From Streptomyces lydicus (lineage in GTDB: Bacteria; Actinomycetota; Actinomycetes; Streptomycetales; Streptomycetaceae), in contig NZ_JNZA01000043.1 of assembly GCF_000717345.1 (NCBI RefSeq), forward strand, positions 52,119 through 116,118: DNA of 64,000 nucleotides. Reading direction: 5' to 3'. Shown one piece after another: positions 43,320-53,183 of this stretch (its first letter is position 1; every line of letters begins with the position of its first letter). The notes under the pieces were generated by a model, which had not been told where the DNA came from, made no database searches, and was given only the letters and a program-made list of their open reading frames with translations. The position numbers and the translations under genes were made by a program.

Positions 43320-45023
43320 TCAGGCCGGCGTGGACAGGGCCGTGCGGTAGTCGGAGAGGGCCTCTGCGGTGTCGGCGAGGGGGAAGCGGGCGCCGAGCTG
43401 CCCGTCCGGGCGGACGAGGAATCCGGTCGGCCCGTCGGGGCGGTAGAGCCGGGCGAACTCCCCTTTGGCGTCACGGTATCCGGGGACGGGCAGGGTGTCG
43501 GGGGCGCTCGGTACGGCGTCGCGGGCGAGGACGGCAACGGTCTGCAGGCCGGTTTCCCGAGCGGGGGCGTTGCGGGCGCCGGGGCTGCCGTCGGCCACGG
43601 GCGGCTGTTTTGCGGCTCGGGCGGCCGCTTCGGTGGCCTTGACCAGGTCGGCGGGGTCGGTCGCGTAGAGAAGCAGCACGTGGCCTGTGCGGCCGCGCAT
43701 GATGTCGAGCAGCCGCAAGGGGTAGGTGGCCACGGGGGTGGTCAGACCGGTGCAGTCCGGGGCTCGGTCACCGGGCTGGGGCGCGTCGGCCGGCCCGTTG
43801 GGCCTGTCGGTGAGCGGGCCGCCCCGGTAGCTGACGAGCAGTTGGGCTTCGCGCAGCATCAGGGTCCGCGGGTCGTCAGGGTCGGTTTCGATGCCGTGGG
43901 TGGCGTGGCGGACGGTCCGGCCGACGACCTCTTCACCGACCGGGCGGCGCTCGGCGTCGTAGCTGGCGAGCAGGGCGGGTCCTGCCTCCCCGCGGACGAC
44001 GAGGGCGAGTTTCCATGCCAGGTTGCAGGCGTCCTGGATGCCGGTGTTCATGCCCTGCGCGCCGGTGGGCGGGTGGATATGGGCGGCGTCGCCCGCGACG
44101 AAGACCCGGCCGTCGGCGTAGCGGTCGACGATCCGGTGGCTGATGCGGAAGACGGAGGACCAGCGCATCCGCGACAGGACGGCCGCCTTGGGGGCGAGGC
44201 GATCCACAACGGCCTGGAGATGGGACAGTTCCGGGGCACGGCCGCCCTCCAGACCGTGCGTGACGGACTCGCCGCGCGCGGGCCCATGGTCCGTCGTCTG
44301 CGTGGAGAGTTCGGGTGGCACCAGCGTTGACATGCGGTAGCGGCCTGCTCCGGGCAGCGGGATGCAGACCAGCAGGTCGTCGGTGGCACCGTCGTCGGTG
44401 CGGTGCAGGGACCGTAGGCCGAAACCGTGCGGCAGATCCCAGTCCGCTTCGACGTCTGCCAGCATGTACTCCTCGGCGAAGGCCCCGCCCTCGAAGGCGA
44501 GTCCCAGCCCCTTGCGGACGATGCTGTGCGCCCCGTCGCAGCCGATCAGATAGCGGGCGCGGACCTCCTCCTCGGCGTCGGAGGCGGTACGCAGCCGGGC
44601 GGTGACCCCGTGCTCGTCCTGGGTGAACGACATGAGCTCGGTGCCGCGCTCGATGACCGTACCCAGGCCGGCGAGATACGCCTCAAGGATGCGCTCGGTC
44701 TCGTACTGCGGTAGCGCGGCGAATCCGTACGGCACTTCGGGCGGCAGCGTGAGGTCGATCCGCGCCTGCTCCCGGCCGTTGACGTAGATCAGTTGGCCGC
44801 GCATCGCGATGGCGGCTTCCAGGACCGTGCGGGCCAGGCCCATCCGGTCCCAGAGCTCAAGGGTGCGCGGCTGGATGCCGACTGCCTTGGCGTACGGCAG
44901 GCGGGCCGGCAGCCGGTTGACGAGACGGCAGCGCACCCCGTGGCGACGCAGTTCGGCGGCCGCGCTCAGCCCGACCGGACCGGCGCCCGCGATCAGTACG
45001 TCGGTCGTGTGGGTGTGCGCCAC
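43320..45023 (-). CDS. FAD-dependent aromatic monooxygenase
   Basis: A 567-residue group A flavoprotein monooxygenase. GxGxxG is in DVLIAGAGPVGLSAAAEL, the DG motif in YLIGCDGAHSIVRKGLGL and the GD motif in VFVAGDAAHIHPPTGAQGMN. The last 150 residues form the thioredoxin-like domain of aromatic-compound hydroxylases. GGAGG lies 5 nt before the GTG. It is followed upstream by a decayed MarR-type gene on the same strand, consistent with an aromatic-responsive unit. Confidence 0.9.
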   Translation of the reverse strand: MAHTHTTDVLIAGAGPVGLSAAAELRRHGVRCRLVNRLPARLPYAKAVGIQPRTLELWDRMGLARTVLEAAIAMRGQLIYVNGREQARIDLTLPPEVPYGFAALPQYETERILEAYLAGLGTVIERGTELMSFTQDEHGVTARLRTASDAEEEVRARYLIGCDGAHSIVRKGLGLAFEGGAFAEEYMLADVEADWDLPHGFGLRSLHRTDDGATDDLLVCIPLPGAGRYRMSTLVPPELSTQTTDHGPARGESVTHGLEGGRAPELSHLQAVVDRLAPKAAVLSRMRWSSVFRISHRIVDRYADGRVFVAGDAAHIHPPTGAQGMNTGIQDACNLAWKLALVVRGEAGPALLASYDAERRPVGEEVVGRTVRHATHGIETDPDDPRTLMLREAQLLVSYRGGPLTDRPNGPADAPQPGDRAPDCTGLTTPVATYPLRLLDIMRGRTGHVLLLYATDPADLVKATEAAARAAKQPPVADGSPGARNAPARETGLQTVAVLARDAVPSAPDTLPVPGYRDAKGEFARLYRPDGPTGFLVRPDGQLGARFPLADTAEALSDYRTALSTPA

Positions 45024-45129
45024 GCGTGCCTCCCGCTGCTGCTGGCCCCGTGCCGGTCCGTACTCCATCGTGCCCCGGGGGTGCGCGAGCGGCGAGCCGG
45101 CCATCGGGTCTTGCGGAGCCCGGCTCACT

Positions 45130-45426
45130 TCAGGACGTACGGCTCCTGTCGGGAGACGCGAGGGCTTCCGTCAGTTTTTCGAGGCGCAGGGCGAAAGCGG
45201 TGGCCTCGCCCGGAGGCCAGGTGGCCATCTCGTCGGCCAGGAAGGATTCCATCGCGGCGCGCAGCGCCTGGACGGCCCGCTCACCGTCCGCGGTCAGGGC
45301 CTGCCGGGTGGCGCGGGCGTCGGACGGGTCGGAGCGGCGGGCGATCAGCCCGGCCTCCTGCAACCGCGTGGCGTAGCGGGTGTCCACGGACGTGTGGTCA
45401 ATGGAGTCAGTGGTTGGCTCGCTCAC
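45130..45426 (-). pseudogene. Truncated MarR-family regulator
   Basis: The C-terminal half of a MarR protein is clear (LQEAGLIARRSDPSDARATRQALTADGERAV). The N-terminal dimerisation helices and most of the recognition helix are missing: the first 25 residues (SEPTTDSIDHTSVDTRYAT) run straight into the wing. About 60 residues appear deleted, leaving 98. The GTG at 45426 has no good ribosome site. It retains operator-like palindromes upstream, so the original autoregulatory circuit is visible though the protein is probably dead. Confidence 0.6.
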
Positions 45427-45438
45427 TCCTCGATGATA

Positions 45439-45489
45439 CGTGCAAAAAGCACGGAGTCCTGCTAGCGTCTTATGCGTGCAGAAAGCACG
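45439..45489. promoter_or_regulatory. Two matching palindromic operators
   Basis: CGTGCAAAAAGCACG (45439-45453) and CGTGCAGAAAGCACG (45475-45489) are near-identical 15-bp palindromes, 36 bp apart, between a MarR remnant and a rightward small gene. A third, weaker GTGC-ATCAA-ACAC follows. They are typical of MarR operators and flank a plausible promoter (the -10-like TAGCGT region). Confidence 0.75.
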
Positions 45490-45514
45490 TGCATCAAACA
45501 CGCAAGGGGATCTC

Positions 45515-45793
45515 ATGTCGCATGCACATCAGCCCGCCGTACGACCCGAGGACGTCCTGCCCGCCGGGATCGACTCGACCGCGATCAACGGGCGTACCGT
45601 CCGCAAGGGCTCGGTGGCCGCCTTCGTCGCCAACGCCGTACGACTCGACGACCTCACCGAGGACACCCCCGAGTACGCGGCCCTCCTCGCGCAGTTGCGG
45701 GAACTCGCCCCCGTCCTGCGCACGATCGGGCTCCTCGACGTCTTCGAGCCCCGCTCGCCCGTGGTGGGCCGGATCCTCGCGGACGCCGCGTAG
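45515..45793 (+). CDS. Conserved small hypothetical protein
   Basis: A 92-residue acidic protein: RPEDVLPAGIDSTAINGRTVRKGSVAAFVANA and TPEYAALLAQLRELAPVLRTIGLLDVF. AGGGGATC precedes the ATG. Proteins of this type are often divergent from MarR regulators in Streptomyces (from memory). The double operator upstream suggests it was or is controlled by the neighbouring MarR. Confidence 0.75.
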   Translation: MSHAHQPAVRPEDVLPAGIDSTAINGRTVRKGSVAAFVANAVRLDDLTEDTPEYAALLAQLRELAPVLRTIGLLDVFEPRSPVVGRILADAA

Positions 45794-45867
45794 CGCCAAG
45801 GGGGCATGACGCGGCATCACCGCCCCGCCCCGCCGCCCTTTTCCGGCCGCCGGCCTGGGAAAACGGC

Positions 45868-45906
45868 GAAGGCCGACTCGGCGCTGTGGGCGTCGAGCCG
45901 GCCTTC
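45868..45906. terminator. Bidirectional hairpin terminator
   Basis: GAAGGCCGACTCGGCG (45868-45883) pairs with 45891-45906 except for two internal mismatches, with a 7-nt loop. It sits between the small rightward gene and the convergent argG gene and could terminate both. Confidence 0.65.
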
Positions 45907-45959
45907 CGGTGGTGCATTCCTCGGGGTGCTGAGCCGTCCAGGTCCGGTTGGCGGACTGG

Positions 45960-47552
<1,593 letters not shown>

Positions 47553-47588
47553 TCAAGGCAGACAACACCGGCGCAGTCTGGGGTGGGG

Positions 47589-48104
47589 ATGCGGGACCAG
47601 AACATCGAGGCAGGCCGACTCCAGGTGCGCACCGGTGCCGAACCTCCCGACCCGGCGGAGGCTGGGAGCACCGCGGCGCGAGAGGCTGAGCTGCGCACCG
47701 CCCTCGACGGCATCCGCACCATCCGGCGCCTCACCAACAGCGGACCCGACCCGGCTGCGCATCCCGCCGCGTGGGAGCGTGGTCGGTTGCTGCACACGGT
47801 GAGCCTGTTGCTCGAAGCCGAAGGCATCGCCCCGTCAGCCACCGGCGCGGACGGCGAGCCGGTGCGGACCGGGTACCGCACCAGCGAAGGGGAACGGCCC
47901 GGGCAGGTGCTGGTGCGCTGGGTCGGGCCGCGGGGGAGTGGCGCCCGCTACCAAGAGCAAGAGCATCTCCGGCGCTGCCAGGACGTACTGCGAGACTGGG
48001 GCTTCGAGGCGCTGGCGGTACGCGGCCCCGGCCGTCGCCACCACGTGGAAGTGGAAGCGGGCCGCGACGGAAAGGCTGCGCAGGGCCCTGGCGCTGGTGG
48101 GTAG
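47589..48104 (+). CDS. Hypothetical protein
   Basis: A 171-residue protein. AAREAELRTALDGIRTIRRLTNSG and WERGRLLHTVSLLLEAEG are helical; the C-terminal part (YQEQEHLRRCQDVLRDWGFEALAVRG) is basic. GGGGTGGGG precedes the ATG at 47589. Not recognised. A 10-bp tandem repeat follows the gene. Confidence 0.55.
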   Translation: MRDQNIEAGRLQVRTGAEPPDPAEAGSTAAREAELRTALDGIRTIRRLTNSGPDPAAHPAAWERGRLLHTVSLLLEAEGIAPSATGADGEPVRTGYRTSEGERPGQVLVRWVGPRGSGARYQEQEHLRRCQDVLRDWGFEALAVRGPGRRHHVEVEAGRDGKAAQGPGAGG

Positions 48105-48120
48105 TTCCTCGGCATTGCTC

Positions 48121-48170
48121 GGCTTCGCTTGGCTTCGCTTGGCTTCGCTTGGCTTCGCTTGGCTTCGCTC
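48121..48170. repeat. Five exact copies of a 10-bp unit
   Basis: GGCTTCGCTT is repeated five times without error except the last base of the fifth copy. It lies 16 bp after the hypothetical gene in non-coding DNA. Such a tract is prone to slippage, so copy number may vary between isolates. Confidence 0.85.
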
Positions 48171-48276
48171 CGGTGTGGTGAGTCCCTGCGCGACGTAGCT
48201 GCGGGTGGGGGAGTCTCCGACAGCGGTGGGCGAGCGTCGCCCCAGCCGTGTGACGCCTGAAGTGAGCGGGTGCACG

Positions 48277-48560
48277 TCACCCACTCGGAAAGGCCGCTTC
48301 GGTCTGTCGGGTGCGCCACTCCTCCACGACGTCCTGCTGGCGCCGGGCCCGTTCGAGGAGGTCGTCGAGCAGTTGCGGGTCCAGGCGCTTCTCGGTGGCG
48401 GTGAGCCGGCGGAGGGTCTGCCATCCGGCTGCCTCCACCGCCACTCTCATGAGAGCGCCGTATCGCGGGTGGTCCGCACCAGATGATGGGCCCGCTCCAC
48501 CCCCGCGGTGGCGCCGGCCAGGTGGTCGTTGAGGTAGATGCCCAGCAGGTCCAGGCCCGT
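48277..48560 (-). pseudogene. Decayed hypothetical gene with internal deletion
   Basis: Two separate pieces of one Streptomyces family are present. The N-terminal piece DLLGIYLNDHLAGATAGVE (48555-48490) and the C-terminal piece AAGWQTLRRLTATEKRLDPQ (down to 48277) lie in different frames. About 80 central residues are missing. Intact relatives, as I recall them, are about 160 residues. The N-terminal piece is read in frame with the upstream gene. Confidence 0.6.
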
Positions 48561-49376
48561 GCCGCGGGTGCCTTCGGCCTGAGCTGCGCCGGAGCGAGGC
48601 CGGTCGATCCTCCCGTGCCACCTACGCGGGCCAGGCGCCAGGAGGCGGGACCGCCACCGGCGCGCACGGCTGCGGGTACCCGCCCCGGGCGCTTCGCCTC
48701 CCGCCCTGTCGGCACCGGGCGTGGACGGAGGCGTACGGGGTGCGGAGCCGCCCCCGCTCACCTCCACCGTGGTCGTGATGCGCACGACGCAGGGCGTCCG
48801 GGGTGTCGAACCGAACCCGAACCGTACGGGGGGCTCGACCGGCGCGAGGGGGCCGAGGTCCCGGCCCTCGTAGGTGGCGGCTGCCGCGGTGATCGGGTGC
48901 AGGTCACGGACGCCGTACCACTCGCTTCGGCCGCCGCCGCTCCCATGGGTCCGTACGTTCAACAGCAGGCGGGCGAGCGGGTCCGTCACCGCCGTCCAGG
49001 CCGGCCGGGCGGCGATCGGACCGGGGACGGCCGACAGCAGGAATCCCAGGAGGGACCGTCGGCCGAGGGTGAGCCGCAGGTCGAGCGAGCCCGCCGAAAC
49101 GGTCCAGCTCCCCGCGGTGAGACCAACGCGGACGGGCGTGACCCGAACGCTGTCGAAGGTGTACGTCTCGGCGATGAAGTCGGCCGTGTGCTGCGTGGGG
49201 GCCAGCAGAAGCCGGTGTCCGTCCGGTCGTTCGAGCATCACGTCGCTGAACGGCCCGAACGGCGACCGTGCCCAGTGACCGACCACCACGCGGGTACCGG
49301 AGGCCGTACCGACGCCGGCGATCCAGCCGTCGAAGTGCAGTCGAGCGTGCCGCTGCGGCACGAACAACGGGGGCAT
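48447..49376 (-). CDS. Hypothetical protein fused to a pseudogene fragment
   Basis: A 309-residue frame. Residues 1-210 form a conserved-looking protein (FVPQRHARLHFDGWIAGVGTAS, GHWARSPFGPFSDVMLE, TQHTADFIAETYTFD), of unknown function. After VRITTTVEV the frame has no stop and runs through an Arg/Pro-rich linker into the remnant DLLGIYLNDHLAG of the next gene. The native stop was probably lost. GGAGG lies 7 nt before the ATG at 49376. Confidence 0.65.
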   Translation of the reverse strand: MPPLFVPQRHARLHFDGWIAGVGTASGTRVVVGHWARSPFGPFSDVMLERPDGHRLLLAPTQHTADFIAETYTFDSVRVTPVRVGLTAGSWTVSAGSLDLRLTLGRRSLLGFLLSAVPGPIAARPAWTAVTDPLARLLLNVRTHGSGGGRSEWYGVRDLHPITAAAATYEGRDLGPLAPVEPPVRFGFGSTPRTPCVVRITTTVEVSGGGSAPRTPPSTPGADRAGGEAPGAGTRSRARRWRSRLLAPGPRRWHGRIDRPRSGAAQAEGTRGTGLDLLGIYLNDHLAGATAGVERAHHLVRTTRDTALS

Positions 49377-49417
49377 CGCCTTTCCTCCGGCAGGGTCCGG
49401 CGCCGGGTCGGCGGGGC

Positions 49418-49663
49418 TCAGCCTCGGCGCAGCAGGCCGGTCTGGTGGCTCTCGTAGTGGGCGAGGGCCAGCCCGAGGCCGAAGAAGGTAGGCGCCCATT
49501 CGCCGACGAAGATGCCCCACCGGTCAGCGCGGTCCACCTCGGCGGACTTCTCGAGTTTGGCCGAGGTCGCCCAGCTGAGGAACGAAATGCCGATGGAACC
49601 CAGAGCCGCGCAGTAAGCATGCTCGCTCCGCAGTCCAGCCTCGTGCAGCTTCTTGATGATCAC
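49418..49663 (-). CDS. Small membrane-associated hypothetical protein
   Basis: An 81-residue protein (IIKKLHEAGLRSEHAYCAALG, SAKLEKSAEVDRADRWGIFVGEW, APTFFGLGLALAHYE) with one or two hydrophobic segments. The GTG at 49663 has GAGGAG 6 nt upstream and fits the apparent family start; an earlier TTG has no site. It precedes the fused hypothetical gene by 41 bp on the same strand. Function unknown. Confidence 0.65.
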   Translation of the reverse strand: MIIKKLHEAGLRSEHAYCAALGSIGISFLSWATSAKLEKSAEVDRADRWGIFVGEWAPTFFGLGLALAHYESHQTGLLRRG

Positions 49664-49971
49664 AGCGGTCTCCTCGGTTACGGGCGCGTCGACATCGGTC
49701 CTCAAAGGAGATCACCGCGTGGCCTGCCACGCTCCCCGTGCTGCGCCGAATGCGCGAGGTACCCGAACGCGCAGATCGATGCGGGCCACCACGTCGCTGA
49801 GGGCAAAGCCCGCAGCCCCGCCTCACCTCCGCTGCGCGATGCGCGATGTGGGGGCGAGGGCGATGGCCGCATGTCGTCGGCGTAGCTCCGGAGGATCCGT
49901 GCCGCAGGCTGCTACACCTCGTAGGCACCCGTCCCCGTGAGAAGAGCCCTTCGTCCCTGTGAGGTGGCGCC
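49664..49971. other. 308-bp divergent gap, nothing recognised
   Basis: Between two divergent small membrane-protein genes. No gene, repeat or clear operator was found. Confidence 0.4.
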
Positions 49972-50490
49972 GTGTCGATCCGTTCCAGCGCTTCCCTGCC
50001 ACCGCCCAGACGAGGGGAGCCGTTGCAGCGGCTGCTGTTCGGCGGGGTGTACGGCTCGGTGCTCGCCAGCGCGCTGCTGGCTGCGCTCGGTCATGACGGC
50101 CATCCGTCAGATCCCGGCTATGACGCGCTGTGGGTGGCGCTGACGGCCGTGGCGTCGGCCGCGTCGCACGGCTACGCCCATGCCATCGCGCACCGGACGG
50201 ACGACGCGGCAGCGGTCACCACCAGCGCCGTACGGTCGATGCTGACCGAATGGCCGCTGGTGGTGGCGGCGCTGCCGACGATTGCCGCGTTGTCCGGTGC
50301 TTACCTGCACTGGTGGAGCGAGGAAGCGGCAGTGGACGCCGCGCTGCTCATCAATCTGGTGGCGCTGTTCGGCTGGGGTCTGTGGGCGGCCCGGGTGGCC
50401 GGTCGCACCTGGCCGGCGAGCTGTCGGGTCGGCGGGGTGGACGTGATGGTCGGGCTGTTCATCGTGTTCGCGAACGTGGTGGTCAAGTGA
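49972..50490 (+). CDS. Integral membrane protein
   Basis: A 172-residue protein with five hydrophobic segments: residues 22-42, 50-70, 90-110, 120-145 and 150-170 approximately. GYAHAIAHRTDD lies between the second and third. GAGG lies 7 nt before the GTG. No family is recognised. Confidence 0.7.
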   Translation: MSIRSSASLPPPRRGEPLQRLLFGGVYGSVLASALLAALGHDGHPSDPGYDALWVALTAVASAASHGYAHAIAHRTDDAAAVTTSAVRSMLTEWPLVVAALPTIAALSGAYLHWWSEEAAVDAALLINLVALFGWGLWAARVAGRTWPASCRVGGVDVMVGLFIVFANVVVK

Positions 50491-50754
50491 ACGGCTCATG
50501 TGGGTGACGGCTCCGCGGCCGCCGTCTCTGCGGTCGGACGAGAGCTGCCGGGATCGCCGGGGTCCGGGCTCGTCGGAAGACCCGGACGGTCGGTGTCGGT
50601 ACGGCTGTCGCCCGCTACCCCGGTGTCACCACGAGGAGCCCCGCTCGGCGACGGGCAGTGCCCAGTGTGCCGACGCGTTCGCCCGGGCGAACGAGCCGAC
50701 CTCAACGGGCCGGTGCGCCGCGGCAGGTCACTAGCGGCGGGGCGTGCCCGCTGG

Positions 50755-51306
50755 TCAGACCGCCGTGTCGGGTGCGGGGGAGTCGCGATCCAGGGTGGGG
50801 ATGTCCGCCGGGAAGAGGCTGACCAGGAGGCCGTAGGGCTCGCCCTGTGAGCTGTCGACGGTGTGCGGCTCATCGGCCTGCTCGCGCAACCGGGCGGCCA
50901 GCGCGTGGGCTTCGTCCGGGGCGAGCCAGAGGTGACGCAACACAGTGTGCTCCGCCTGCCCGGGGCGGGCCGGCAGCATCTCGCCAAGGGCCGCGTTGAT
51001 CAGGAACTGGGGCCCGCCCTGGACGTCTTCGTGGAAGGTGAAGCCGTGGCTGACCAGCGCGAAGTGCTGTTCCGTGCCGCCGCGCACCTGTCGGGTTTCC
51101 GCCAGGCGGACCAGGCCGGCCTCGCGCAGCACCCGCACGTGGTAGCCCGTCGTTCCCTTGGCCATGCCCAGCGCCGTCGACAACTGGCGGAGTGTGGCCG
51201 GCCGCTGGCGCAGAACGTTCACCATGCGGTGGCGGACCGGGTGCCCGAGCGCCTTGAACTGCTCGGGCGAACTGAGCACCAGGGGCTCGGACTGAGGGTC
51301 TGACAT
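50755..51306 (-). CDS. ArsR-like winged-helix regulator
   Basis: A 183-residue protein. The helix-turn-helix region is EQFKALGHPVRHRMVNVLRQRPATLRQLSTALGMAKGTTGYHV, and RQVRGGTEQHFALV follows as the wing. The remainder is a ligand or dimerisation domain. It is divergent from the DUF2218-methyltransferase gene, and a perfect dyad lies between them. Confidence 0.85.
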   Translation of the reverse strand: MSDPQSEPLVLSSPEQFKALGHPVRHRMVNVLRQRPATLRQLSTALGMAKGTTGYHVRVLREAGLVRLAETRQVRGGTEQHFALVSHGFTFHEDVQGGPQFLINAALGEMLPARPGQAEHTVLRHLWLAPDEAHALAARLREQADEPHTVDSSQGEPYGLLVSLFPADIPTLDRDSPAPDTAV

Positions 51307-51376
51307 GCCGGCAAGTGTCCATAATCCTCGACCCTTTGACAAGCGACGCCGAGCGGCAACAGAATCGGCCGCAGCC

Positions 51377-51400
51377 AAGCGTCGATTTTCTTCGACGCTT
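51377..51400. promoter_or_regulatory. Perfect 9-bp dyad operator
   Basis: AAGCGTCGA-TTTTCT-TCGACGCTT lies 22 bp upstream of the methyltransferase ATG and 70 bp from the divergent regulator start. It is the likely operator of the ArsR-like protein. It could also form an mRNA hairpin near the ribosome site. Confidence 0.65.
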
Positions 51401-51421
51401 CCTCGTGCGGAAGGACTCGCG

Positions 51422-52369
51422 ATGCCCATATCAACGGCGCTGGTCACCACCGACCGCTCCGCCCGCTACCTCAAACAGCTCGTCTCCCACCTGGGCCACA
51501 AAGCCACCACCCAGCTGGCCGGTGACGGCCGGGGAACCGTCCAGCTCAGTGCCGGAACCTGCGCACTCACCGCAGGCTCCGACGGACTGAGCCTGATCGC
51601 CACCGCCACGGACACCAAGGGCCTGGCCCGCGTCCAGGACGTGGTCGCCCGTCACCTGACGCGCTTCGCAACCCAGGAGGTCCTGAACGTCGACTGGAGC
51701 GAACCTGCGGCGGGGGAAGACCTGGAGATCGTCGACCCGGTGGTCGGCGACTACCTGCTGGCCCACTCCACTGCCCCCGACGACGTGCTCCAGGAGCTGG
51801 CGGTCACGACGCGGGAGGCCACCGGGCGCGCATCGACGATGCAGGTCTCCCACGACGAGGGAGCACTGCTGACGATGCTGACCCGCCTGGTGAACGCCCG
51901 GTTCGCGGTGGAGGTGGGCACCTTCACCGGCTATTCGTCCGTCTGCATCGCGCGGGGCCTGGCCGACGACGGCCGCCTGCTCACCTGCGACATCAGCGAC
52001 GAGTGGACCTCGGTCGCTCGCCCGTACTGGGAGCGGGCCGGCGTTGCCGACCGGATCGAGCTGACGCTCGGCCCCGCCGTCGAGACCCTGCGAGCCCTGC
52101 CGGACGAGCCGGTCATCGACATCGCCTTCATCGACGCGGACAAGGCCAACTACCCCGCCTACTACGAGGAGATCGTGCCGCGACTGCGCCCGGGCGGTCT
52201 GGTCGTGCTGGACAACGTCTTCCTCGCCGGCCGGGTCTTCGACCCCGCCTACCACGAGGAGCACCACCTCGCGATGCGCCGACTGAACGACGCGATTGTC
52301 GGCGACGAGCGAGTGGAAGCGGTGATGCTGCCGGTGCGGGACGGGGTGACACTGGCGCGCAAGCGCTGA
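51422..52369 (+). CDS. DUF2218-O-methyltransferase fusion protein
   Basis: A 315-residue protein. Residues 1-98 are a DUF2218 domain (ALVTTDRSARYLKQLVSHLGHK to LTRFATQEVLNVDW). Residues 105-315 are an O-methyltransferase of the caffeoyl-CoA/catechol type: FAVEVGTFTGYSSVCIARGL (SAM site), IDIAFIDADKANYPAYYEE (metal Asp) and GGLVVLDNVF. Both are normally separate proteins. GGAAGG lies 7 nt before the ATG. An ArsR-like regulator is divergent. Confidence 0.88.
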   Translation: MPISTALVTTDRSARYLKQLVSHLGHKATTQLAGDGRGTVQLSAGTCALTAGSDGLSLIATATDTKGLARVQDVVARHLTRFATQEVLNVDWSEPAAGEDLEIVDPVVGDYLLAHSTAPDDVLQELAVTTREATGRASTMQVSHDEGALLTMLTRLVNARFAVEVGTFTGYSSVCIARGLADDGRLLTCDISDEWTSVARPYWERAGVADRIELTLGPAVETLRALPDEPVIDIAFIDADKANYPAYYEEIVPRLRPGGLVVLDNVFLAGRVFDPAYHEEHHLAMRRLNDAIVGDERVEAVMLPVRDGVTLARKR

Positions 52370-52568
52370 CCACGGATGCGCAGAACAGTCCGGGTTCGCC
52401 GGTACCCACGACCCGGTCCCAGGCCGGTGACCTGCACCGGAAGCGGATCTGCGCGACGGGGCCGCCGGGAATAGCCTGGAAAGAGCCGCACCGGGGGTAC
52501 CGGGACGGTACGGACGCTCCCGATGCATCCCCTCCACCGAGGGGGCGGCAAAACAGGGAGGAAGAGCC

Positions 52569-53183
52569 GTGCCCTGGAATATGAACGGCACGTACCTGGA
52601 GAGCTGCAACTGCGACGTGGTGTGCCCCTGCACCACCTCCGGCTTGACCGCACCGGCTGACCACGAGCGCTGCCAGGTGACCTTCGCGTTCCACGTGGAC
52701 AGCGGGAAAGTGGACGGCGTGGACGTCTCCGACCGCAGCGTCGCCGTCTTCATCGACGGGCCCCGGGTGATGGCCGATGGCGGCTGGCAGGTGGCGCTGT
52801 ACGTCGACGCCGCGGCGGACGACGGCCAGGCGGAGGCGCTGGGCAAGGTCTTCTCCGGCCAGGCCGGCGGCCCGATGGCGGCGCTCACTCCGCTCATCGG
52901 CGAGGTCCTCGGTGTGGAGCGCGTCCCCATCGACTACCGCGAAGAAGGCCGTCGCCACGCCGTGCGGGTGGGCGACGCCATCGACATCGAGATCGAGGAC
53001 CAGATCGCCCCGCAGTTCGGCCAGGACGGCCCGATCATGGGCCTGACCGGCATGTTCCACCCGGTGAGCAGCACGCTCACGATCGCCAGGTCCACCCGGG
53101 CGACGGGCGACGGCGTCTACGGCCGGTCCTGGGACTTCAGCGGCGGCAACGGACATTCGGCGCCCTTCACGTGGTCCGCGTGA
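52569..53183 (+). CDS. DUF1326 protein
   Basis: A 204-residue protein with the DUF1326 N-terminus WNMNGTYLESCNCDVVCPC; the Cys-rich CNCDVVCPC looks metal-binding. VEFVDGP-like VAVFIDGPRVMADGGW and TGMFHPVSSTLTIARS are other family segments. AGGAAG precedes the GTG. Its stop overlaps the start of a DUF2182 membrane-protein gene, a conserved pairing. Confidence 0.9.
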   Translation: MPWNMNGTYLESCNCDVVCPCTTSGLTAPADHERCQVTFAFHVDSGKVDGVDVSDRSVAVFIDGPRVMADGGWQVALYVDAAADDGQAEALGKVFSGQAGGPMAALTPLIGEVLGVERVPIDYREEGRRHAVRVGDAIDIEIEDQIAPQFGQDGPIMGLTGMFHPVSSTLTIARSTRATGDGVYGRSWDFSGGNGHSAPFTWSA

